This document shows positions 1 through 4,671 of a DNA stretch of 5,155 nucleotides, piece by piece. Under the pieces are notes generated by a model. It saw only the letters and a list, made by a program, of their open reading frames with translations, searched no databases and had not been told where the DNA came from. The stretch is from a bacterium (GTDB lineage Bacteria; Patescibacteriota; Minisyncoccia; UBA6257; GWB1-50-10), in NCBI GenBank assembly GCA_021791135.1, contig JAJYXD010000036.1, positions 1 to 5,155 on the forward strand. Direction: 5' to 3'. Every line of letters begins with the position of its first letter. Positions within the stretch are counted from its first letter, which is position 1. The translations under genes were made by a program, and so were the position numbers.

Positions 1-1190
1 AGAATATCCTCTTTCTTGAAGCCGTCAGGATGCTCAAGATCAAGAATCCTTCGGATGTCGTACTCGTACTCGTGAGCTTGATGCCGACACTCGAAGCCGG
101 CGGCACGGAGAGAAAAACCAAACCCACCCAGTATGCGGTGCGCACCTTGAACGCGGCAGGACTTCAGCCGGACATTTTGATAGCCCGCGCCCGCGCGGCA
201 CTCGACGCGGAAAGAAAAAACAGACTCGTATTAAACGTCAGCCTCGACGCAAAAGACATCATCTCCGCCCCCAACACCGGTAACATCTACGAAGTTGCTC
301 TGAACTTCGAGAAGGATCATCTTGCCGATCGCATCCTGAAGAAGCTCAATTTGAAATCCAGAAAGCGCGATCTGAACGAATGGCGAAGGATGGTGAAGAA
401 AATACACTCGCTCAAAAAAGAGGTTTGCATAGGAGTAGTCGGAAAATATTTCGGCTCCGGAGCGTTCACGCTGACCGATTCGTACATCTCGGTACTCGAA
501 GCGATTAAACATGCCGCCTACTCCGTGGGAGTTAAACCGAACATCGAGTGGGTCGGCAGCGAAGAATTCGAACGGGACCCGAGGCAGTTGAAAAAACTCT
601 CGGAGTACGACGGTATCGTGATTCCCGGAGGATTCGGTGCGCGCGGAGTCGAGGGAAAAATCAAAGCGATACAGTACGCACGCACTCACGGAATTCCCTA
701 CTTCGGTCTCTGCTACGGCATGCAGCTCGCCGTCGTGGAGTACGCGAGAGATGTACTCCACCTCAAAAACGCACATACTACCGAGATAAACCAGAAAACG
801 CCCCACCCCGTTATCGATATCCTCCCCGAACAAAAAGAGAAGCTCGCCCGGAACGATTATGGCGGCACAATGCGCCTCGGCGCGTATCCCGCACTTCTTC
901 AAAACGGCACCATCGCCGCAAACGCCTACGGGACAAAAAAGATCTCCGAACGTCATCGGCACCGCTTTGAGGTAAACCCGGAATATATAGAGAAAATTGA
1001 AAAGAAAGGAGGGGTATTTTCCGGAACGTCTCCCGACAGACGGCTTATGGAGATATTCGAACTGCCGCGAAAAGTACACCCGTTCTTCCTGGGAACGCAG
1101 TTCCATCCGGAGTTCAAATCAAGACCTCTTCGTCCTCATCCCCTCTTTGTGAGTTTCATGAAAGCGGCCGCTCACCGATCGGGCCGCTAA
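1..1190 (+). CDS. pyrG: CTP synthase (glutamine-hydrolysing), 5'-truncated by window edge
   Basis: The reading frame is open from base 3, so the gene begins upstream; the ATG at 30 is internal. About 395 residues are present; by comparison with the ~545-residue family, roughly 145 N-terminal residues (P-loop/ATP site) are missing. The enzyme converts UTP to CTP using ATP and glutamine, in the cytoplasm. The end of the amidoligase domain is visible as NILFLEAVR followed by the KTKPTQ motif (bases 117-134). The class I glutamine amidotransferase domain follows: VVGKY at about 435-449, IPGGFGARGVEGK, the nucleophile Cys in FGLCYGMQ (codon 711-713), GGTMRLGA, ERHRHRFEVN, and the His and Glu of QFHPEF (codons 1104-1106 and 1110-1112). 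The Cys-His-Glu triad is complete. The loop before KTKPTQ seems one residue longer than in the usual family pattern. The TAA stop overlaps the stop of the convergent rpe gene. Family assignment is very secure. Confidence 0.97.
   Translation, partial: NILFLEAVRMLKIKNPSDVVLVLVSLMPTLEAGGTERKTKPTQYAVRTLNAAGLQPDILIARARAALDAERKNRLVLNVSLDAKDIISAPNTGNIYEVALNFEKDHLADRILKKLNLKSRKRDLNEWRRMVKKIHSLKKEVCIGVVGKYFGSGAFTLTDSYISVLEAIKHAAYSVGVKPNIEWVGSEEFERDPRQLKKLSEYDGIVIPGGFGARGVEGKIKAIQYARTHGIPYFGLCYGMQLAVVEYARDVLHLKNAHTTEINQKTPHPVIDILPEQKEKLARNDYGGTMRLGAYPALLQNGTIAANAYGTKKISERHRHRFEVNPEYIEKIEKKGGVFSGTSPDRRLMEIFELPRKVHPFFLGTQFHPEFKSRPLRPHPLFVSFMKAAAHRSGR
1163..1188. other. GC-rich hairpin across the convergent pyrG/rpe stops
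   Basis: AGCGGCC (1163-1169) is complementary to GGCCGCT (1182-1188), giving a 7-bp stem with a 12-nt loop that reaches the stop codons of both genes. No T-run follows on either strand, so it does not fit a classic intrinsic terminator. It could be a weak bidirectional 3'-end structure, or chance in coding sequence. Confidence 0.2.
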
Positions 1191-1837
1191 GAACCCGTCT
1201 TCAAAAGGAGTTCGTACGCATTCTTCGACGAGGTACTGTTCCAAATAAAAGAGGAGGATACGATCCTGTTTGCTCCCGCCGCGGCAACTTTTTGTGCCGT
1301 TTCTTCCGTGATTCCACCGTCCACCGATATGACGGCTTGCGGCGCGATGTCTCGCACGAATTTTATCCTATCCACGGCATTCGGATTCATATCCCCTCCC
1401 GAAAATCCTATCGGAACCTCAAGAAGATGCACGGCAGAGACTAAACGGTTCTCAAGACACGACGAAAGTTTTTTCACGTTGGTATCCATCTTGATACCGA
1501 GCACGAGCTCCGCCCCGTTCGCCAGAACCCGATCTTTTAAAAACTGGAGATCGTGGATAGCTTCGATGTGCACGATAACTTTCTTCGCGCCCGCCAGAAG
1601 CCATGCATCTATAACCGATTCGGGGTTCTGAACCATAAGATGCACCTCCGCTTTTAAAAGAGGATTTTGTTTTAGAAGCTCGCGAAGCAATTTCGGCGTG
1701 CATGCCGTGACCGCAGGCGAAAAAACTCCGTCCGAGATGTCAAAATGCGCCTCATGCGCACCGATCTCGCCGGCTCGCTTCCATCTTTCGTGGAGGCACG
1801 CCTCATCAAAGCAATTGATTACCGGGGCGACATTCAT
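1187..1837 (-). CDS. rpe: Ribulose-phosphate 3-epimerase, divergent
   Basis: The 216-residue product matches the length and (beta/alpha)8-barrel pattern of the family, which interconverts ribulose 5-phosphate and xylulose 5-phosphate in the non-oxidative pentose phosphate pathway. Expected metal ligands are visible: His31 and Asp33 in HFDISDG, His66 in EVHLMV, and Asp173 in SVDGGI, which also supplies the proton-transfer acid. GANRIVSSSFI near residues 188-198 fits the C-terminal phosphate-binding segment. Departures from the classical family are clear: the N-terminal PSILSAD motif is PVINCFD here, and the loop usually written VNPGFGGQ is VPIGFSGGD. A related phosphosugar epimerase specificity (for example an allulose-6-phosphate type) is therefore possible. 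The ATG at 1837 is chosen because it immediately precedes the first barrel strand (VAPVI); there is no Shine-Dalgarno sequence. The gene lies downstream of rpiB, 124 bp away, and its TAG stop overlaps the end of pyrG. Confidence 0.87.
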   Translation of the reverse strand: MNVAPVINCFDEACLHERWKRAGEIGAHEAHFDISDGVFSPAVTACTPKLLRELLKQNPLLKAEVHLMVQNPESVIDAWLLAGAKKVIVHIEAIHDLQFLKDRVLANGAELVLGIKMDTNVKKLSSCLENRLVSAVHLLEVPIGFSGGDMNPNAVDRIKFVRDIAPQAVISVDGGITEETAQKVAAAGANRIVSSSFIWNSTSSKNAYELLLKTGS

Positions 1838-1957
1838 CCCGTTAGAAGCAGATCGCGATCGAGTAAATTAACCTGCATATTCTCTTATTGCGACTTTCTT
1901 TGTCAACATTGTTTATTTTTCTTTCGAAGCGCGATCGCGGCTTCTAACGGGATAAAT
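1832..1957. repeat. Long inverted repeat enclosing the rpe leader and promoter
   Basis: Bases 1832-1849 and 1940-1957 are inverted copies: 17 of 18 positions match, with 14 bp perfect (1836-1849 against 1940-1953). Going inward, CGCGATCG at 1854-1861 and CGATCGCG at 1932-1939 add another 8 complementary bases after a 4-nt bulge (1850-1853). The 70-bp interior holds the candidate rpe promoter. In a - strand transcript coming from rpiB, the arms would form an 18-bp helix (one G-U pair) plus an 8-bp helix. The rpe AUG (1837-1835) lies inside the outer helix. The remaining gene-free bases here show nothing else I can name. Confidence 0.75.
1877..1906 (-). promoter_or_regulatory. Candidate sigma70-type promoter for rpe
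   Basis: On the - strand a perfect TTGACA (1906-1901) is followed after 18 bp by GAATAT (1882-1877), a poor -10 with 3 of 6 consensus matches. Transcription would start near 1870 and give a leader of about 33 nt that contains only the start-proximal arm of the inverted repeat. The -35 is convincing and the -10 is weak, so this stays tentative. Confidence 0.4.
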
Positions 1958-1961
1958 CTTT

Positions 1962-2489
1962 CTACCAATGTAACGTCTCTTTCCGTTCTTTTGTTCCGCT
2001 TGTTCCTTCCTCGTCGCGTGCTCCGGCGAACGTACCATAGAGTTTCTGTTCCAGTTGAGAGATCTTTTCGATGCGCCTTCGAAAACGCTGCTCGTTCGCG
2101 AACGGCGTCTCGAGCCACGTAATGAGAATCTTCTTTGCAATGGGGAGATCGAGGTATTCGGCGCCGAGTGCGAGCACGTTCGTATCGTCGTCGTTTCTCG
2201 AGTCATATGCCTGATCCGGAGTCGTAGCGAGCGCGGATCGGACACGCGGGAATTTGTTTACCGTAATATCGACTCCCACGCCCGATGCGCAGATTACGAT
2301 GCCGCGGGCCGTTTCGAACTCCCGGCTCACGCGCATTCCGACCTCGGCCGCGAAATCGGGATAATCGTCGTTCTCATCGAGTTTTTCGTTTCCGAGATCG
2401 GTCACGGAATAACCGCTTTCCCGAAGAAAGTTTTTCAGATGTTCCTTAAGAGCGAATCCTCTATGATCGGCGGCGATGTAGATCAGCAT
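1962..2489 (-). CDS. rpiB: Ribose-5-phosphate isomerase B (RpiB/LacA family)
   Basis: The 175-residue product belongs to the RpiB/LacA family, which interconverts ribose 5-phosphate and ribulose 5-phosphate. Motifs in order: IAADHRGF at 5-12, DYPDFA at 42-47, the catalytic-base Cys67 in GIVICASGVGVDITVNK, and SRNDDDTNVLALG at 97-109. In the E. coli enzyme the corresponding loop is SRQHNDTNVLAFG, whose His opens the sugar ring; here that position is Asp100. The later Arg-His phosphate contact appears as Arg-Phe (QRFRRRI). The product has a charged, probably disordered C-terminal tail of roughly 25 residues (from about 150) beyond the usual ~150-residue length. The ATG at 2489 places IAADH correctly at the N-terminus. 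It lies 17 bp after the gap stop, consistent with one transcript, and no Shine-Dalgarno sequence is present. Confidence 0.93.
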   Translation of the reverse strand: MLIYIAADHRGFALKEHLKNFLRESGYSVTDLGNEKLDENDDYPDFAAEVGMRVSREFETARGIVICASGVGVDITVNKFPRVRSALATTPDQAYDSRNDDDTNVLALGAEYLDLPIAKKILITWLETPFANEQRFRRRIEKISQLEQKLYGTFAGARDEEGTSGTKERKETLHW

Positions 2490-2493
2490 CTTT

Positions 2494-2499
2494 ATTGTA
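2494..2499 (-). promoter_or_regulatory. Possible -10 box before rpiB
   Basis: TACAAT on the - strand lies 4 nt before the rpiB ATG in the 17-bp gap after the gap gene. It resembles the boxes before other genes here but is closer than the usual 6-7 nt, so initiation would fall within the start codon. Cotranscription with gap is at least as likely. Confidence 0.22.
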
Positions 2500-2506
2500 T
2501 GCTCGC

Positions 2507-3529
2507 TTACTTTCCCAAGACCTCTGCGGTTCTCTCTACGTGTTTTACCAGTGTCGAGACGTACCCTGTTTCGTTATCGTACCAGGAAAGCACCTTCACG
2601 AGATTTCCATCCACTACCTTCGTGAATCCGAGATCCACGATTGCGCCGTAGGGTTCTCCCAGGATGTCCGAAGAGACGATCTGATCCTCCGTGACTTTCA
2701 CGATTCCCTTCCAGCGCGGCGACTCGGCTGCGGCTTTGAATATCCCGTTCACCTCTTGAACCGTGGTAGTTCGCTTCGCAATGAACGTGATGTCCGCGAT
2801 CGATCCCGAAACTACGGGAATGCGCATCGAGATGCCGTCGAACTTCCCTTGAAGCGAGGTGATGGCGCGCGTCACGGCAATCGCCGCACCCGTCGTCGAG
2901 GGAACGATATTCTGCGCCGCCGCGCGGCCGCGTCTTAGGTCATTCCCTTTTACGGGGCTGTCGACGATACTCTGCGTCGCCGTGTAGCCGTGAACGGTAT
3001 TCAAAATCGCTTTCTCGATTCCCGGATTCTCCGACATGATCTGAATCACGGGGGATGCGGCGTTCGTCGTGCAGGATCCGTTCGAGCTCATGACTACCGT
3101 TTCAAGCGCGCCTTCATTCACCCCCATGAGAATCGTCTTCCATTCGGAACTGTCGTCATCCTTCGCCGGTGCGGTAATTACTACGCGCTTTGCTCCTTGC
3201 GTCAGATGCGCCTTCGCTTTCTCAAACGATTCGTAAACCCCCGTCGATTCGACGACGATATCGATACCGAGTTCTTTCCAAGGGAGTGCCGTCGGCTCTT
3301 GTATCTGAAGAAATTTGATCGGAGTTCCGTCAATCACAAGACTCCCGTCCTTCGCCTCCACTTTTTTTCCGAATCTTCCGTATACCGTATCGTATTTCAG
3401 AAGATATGCGAGATTCTCCGCGTCCCCCAGATCATTTATCGCGACAATCTCGAGGGCCGGGTTTCCGAACGCCTGCTTCAAAAACAAACGACCTATTCTC
3501 CCGAATCCGTTGATTGCTATTTTCGCCAT
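2507..3529 (-). CDS. gap: Glyceraldehyde-3-phosphate dehydrogenase, class I
   Basis: The 340-residue product oxidises glyceraldehyde 3-phosphate to 1,3-bisphosphoglycerate with NAD in glycolysis. The Rossmann start is AINGFGRIGR (5-14), and Asp33 in INDL favours NAD over NADP. The active site is SSNGSCTTN with Cys153 and its partner His180 in TVHGYTATQ. Other family signatures are DLRRGRAAAQNIVPSTTGAA (197-216), Arg236 in MRIP, and SWYDNETGY (315-323). The usual second Cys after SCTTN is Ala, and the substrate-loop signature PTxNVS is changed to VVSGS. The frame stays open upstream to an ATG at 3580, but 3529 is chosen. It begins exactly at MAKIAINGFGRIGR, as in the family, and has TATAAT just upstream; the longer version would add 17 unconserved residues and overlap the DUF192 gene. 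Confidence 0.97.
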   Translation of the reverse strand: MAKIAINGFGRIGRLFLKQAFGNPALEIVAINDLGDAENLAYLLKYDTVYGRFGKKVEAKDGSLVIDGTPIKFLQIQEPTALPWKELGIDIVVESTGVYESFEKAKAHLTQGAKRVVITAPAKDDDSSEWKTILMGVNEGALETVVMSSNGSCTTNAASPVIQIMSENPGIEKAILNTVHGYTATQSIVDSPVKGNDLRRGRAAAQNIVPSTTGAAIAVTRAITSLQGKFDGISMRIPVVSGSIADITFIAKRTTTVQEVNGIFKAAAESPRWKGIVKVTEDQIVSSDILGEPYGAIVDLGFTKVVDGNLVKVLSWYDNETGYVSTLVKHVERTAEVLGK

Positions 3530-3535
3530 ATGTGC

Positions 3536-3541
3536 ATTATA
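3536..3541 (-). promoter_or_regulatory. -10 box of gap, implying a leaderless mRNA
   Basis: A perfect TATAAT on the - strand ends 6 nt before the gap ATG. Initiation at the normal distance would fall on or next to the A of the start codon. A -35 match is weak (TAGGTA at 17-bp spacing, inside the end of the DUF192 gene). The box also supports the 3529 start over the upstream ATG. Confidence 0.6.
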
Positions 3542-3557
3542 GCCCAGAATTTTCTTT

Positions 3558-4058
3558 TTACCTACCGTTACCCCGCTCAAAATCCGCCAAATCCCCCGCT
3601 TGAAGCCCGATACTCTTTACCTTCCCGGCTTGAAGCTCAAGCACGCCGTCGACGGGAGACGGAGGGAGGTACACCGGCAGTTTACCGTCATCCACCGAGG
3701 CATCTTGAGGAAACGGCACGTTTTCCTCAAACCCGATTACGGTGGTTCCTGAGATCCACACGATGTCGATTGGGATTTTCATCCCCTTCATCCAGAACCC
3801 GTAACTCCCTCGTTCCGGAAAAGGAAAAAACATTCCTTCGTTCGACCCGAGCGCCGTTCTCCCGCCGAGTCCTTTTTCTTTCTCTTCTTCCGTGTTTGCG
3901 ATTTCCGCCAGAATGTTCTGGCCGTGTATGCGTATCGCTACTCGCTCCGCGCGCATGCCAGTCGGCGGGACTGGAGGAATGGTACGGAAATTATCCAGTA
4001 CTGCGTATAGCACTCCTGTAATGATTACAAGTATTGCGATTAAAAAAAACTTCCGCAT
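3558..4058 (-). CDS. Membrane-anchored DUF192 family protein
   Basis: The 166-residue product starts with MRKFF and a hydrophobic stretch (about 4-20), fitting a signal anchor or signal peptide, with no lipobox Cys. A proline-rich linker (28-33) leads to a DUF192 domain at about 38-157. Its signatures are EIANTEEEKEKGL (52-64), GMFFPF (75-80), FWMKGMKIPIDIVWI (88-102) and VLELQAGKV (139-147). The domain should lie outside the cytoplasmic membrane. The family is widespread with no firm biochemical role that I can state. An in-frame ATG at 4085 exists, but 4058 is preferred because it gives a standard positively charged signal N-terminus and follows a TATAAT box. The earlier ATG would lie upstream of that box. 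The gene ends 28 bp before gap and may be cotranscribed with it. Confidence 0.88.
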   Translation of the reverse strand: MRKFFLIAILVIITGVLYAVLDNFRTIPPVPPTGMRAERVAIRIHGQNILAEIANTEEEKEKGLGGRTALGSNEGMFFPFPERGSYGFWMKGMKIPIDIVWISGTTVIGFEENVPFPQDASVDDGKLPVYLPPSPVDGVLELQAGKVKSIGLQAGDLADFERGNGR

Positions 4059-4073
4059 AGTCCCAGTATTCCT

Positions 4074-4079
4074 ATTATA
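4074..4079 (-). promoter_or_regulatory. -10 box of the DUF192 gene
   Basis: TATAAT on the - strand is 15 nt before the chosen ATG at 4058. Initiation about 7 nt downstream would leave a leader of about 8 nt, too short for a normal Shine-Dalgarno. No good -35 is seen; that region would abut the 38-bp palindrome. Confidence 0.45.
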
Positions 4080-4101
4080 AGACAAACCTCCCGAATCCCC
4101 A

Positions 4102-4139
4102 TGTCCTCAAAAAATCACATATGTGATTTTTTGAGGACA
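4102..4139. terminator. Perfect 38-bp palindrome, probable terminator after the methyltransferase gene
   Basis: Bases 4102-4120 and 4121-4139 are exact reverse complements with no spacer. The centre is TCACATATGTGA flanked by A6 on one side and T6 on the other, and the ends are TGTCCTC/GAGGACA. As RNA it forms a hairpin of about 17 bp with a 4-nt loop. The inner stem is directly followed by U6 on either strand, so it could terminate in both directions. It starts 5 bp after the methyltransferase stop and 22 bp before the DUF192 -10 box, so an operator role is also possible. Confidence 0.65.
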
Positions 4140-4144
4140 CCGTT

Positions 4145-4630
4145 TTATCTTTGTGTGCGTCCCATAAGCGCATAAACTGCGACTCCGAACGCTACGCTCA
4201 CATTCAGCGACTCTTTCTTTCCGTGCATGGGAATTTCGAGAATCGCGTCCGACAACTTCAAAATCGAGGGAGGGATCCCGCGCACCTCGTCGCCGAGGAC
4301 GAGTGTGATTTTTTTTGTTCCGCGCCGCAGACGAGCCAAGTCGTACGGTATCGAACGCCTCGATTGCTCAAGCGCGTAAATCGAGTACCCCTCCGCTTTG
4401 AGTTTCTTGATGCACCGCGCGGTCGAAACGACATATTCCCAAGGAACGTTTCGTTCGGCCCCAAGAGCAACTTTCGAGAGCTCCGGTCTTATTTTCCCGA
4501 AACGGTCGAGTGGGGTCGGCGTGATGCCGCACAAAAACAACTTCGAGATTCCGGCGGCATCAGACGTCCGGAAAATCGATCCCACGTTATGCAGGCTTCT
4601 TATATTGTGAAGCGCCACTGCAATCTCCAT
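4145..4630 (-). CDS. SpoU/TrmH-family RNA 2'-O-methyltransferase, short form
   Basis: The 161-residue product has the three SPOUT-family motifs. Motif 1 is NIRSLHNVGSIFRTSD (9-24), with Asn9, Asn15 and catalytic-type Arg21. Motif 2 is LVLGDEVRGI (110-119) and motif 3 is IPMHGKKESLNVSVAFGVAVY (133-153). Motifs 2 and 3 form the trefoil knot that binds S-adenosylmethionine. Members methylate ribose 2'-OH groups in tRNA or rRNA and work as dimers. The protein consists essentially of the catalytic domain, like TrmL, without the extra RNA-binding domain of RlmB-type enzymes. KVALGAERNVPWEYV (53-67) fits TrmH-like groups. The RNA target cannot be read from the sequence, so no symbol is given. The ATG at 4630 follows a TACAAT box and begins just before motif 1. 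Confidence 0.92.
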   Translation of the reverse strand: MEIAVALHNIRSLHNVGSIFRTSDAAGISKLFLCGITPTPLDRFGKIRPELSKVALGAERNVPWEYVVSTARCIKKLKAEGYSIYALEQSRRSIPYDLARLRRGTKKITLVLGDEVRGIPPSILKLSDAILEIPMHGKKESLNVSVAFGVAVYALMGRTQR

Positions 4631-4636
4631 AAGATT

Positions 4637-4642
4637 ATTGTA
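4637..4642 (-). promoter_or_regulatory. -10 box of the methyltransferase gene, implying a leaderless mRNA
   Basis: TACAAT on the - strand ends 6 nt before the ATG at 4630, the same geometry as at gap. No clear -35 is seen. It lies in the 41-bp divergent region shared with sodA, so the two polymerase footprints must overlap. Confidence 0.5.
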
Positions 4643-4655
4643 GCAAAGAAAAATC

Positions 4656-4664
4656 TGATATAAT
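4656..4664 (+). promoter_or_regulatory. Extended -10 promoter of sodA, implying a leaderless mRNA
   Basis: TGATATAAT is a perfect extended -10 (TGn plus TATAAT), ending 7 nt before the ATG at 4672. Initiation would fall at or next to the start codon. No strong -35 is seen, which is usual for extended -10 promoters. Confidence 0.6.
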
Positions 4665-4671
4665 GCTAGAT

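Noticed and set aside
231..1106. Long open frame on the - strand opposite pyrG
   Set aside because: It mirrors the strongly conserved pyrG frame, shows no recognisable family, and has no start signal; it is a shadow.
1930..1939. CGCGATCGCG as a cyanobacterial HIP1 site
   Set aside because: Only one GCGATCGC is noticed here, as part of the rpe inverted repeat, and nothing else suggests a cyanobacterium.
1838..1961. Riboswitch or small RNA gene upstream of rpe
   Set aside because: Apart from the inverted repeat I recognise no aptamer class or terminator in this 124-bp region.
1913..2245. Second - strand frame within rpiB, possibly an alternative gene
   Set aside because: The RpiB frame carries all conserved motifs; this one is Arg/Ser-rich and out of frame.
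2055..2938. Open frames on the + strand opposite rpiB and gap
   Set aside because: Both are antisense to conserved genes, and their translations show no domain.
3530..3580. Upstream ATG at 3580 as the gap start
   Set aside because: It would add 17 unconserved residues, overlap the DUF192 gene, and lie upstream of the TATAAT box.
2990..4021. 343-residue open frame on the + strand opposite gap and the DUF192 gene
   Set aside because: It spans two well-supported genes on the other strand and its Arg-rich, low-order translation resembles no protein family.
4115..4126. TCACATATGTGA as a CRP/FNR-type operator
   Set aside because: The half-sites are in the opposite order to the CRP pattern TGTGA-N6-TCACA, and the symmetry extends over 38 bp, which fits a hairpin better.
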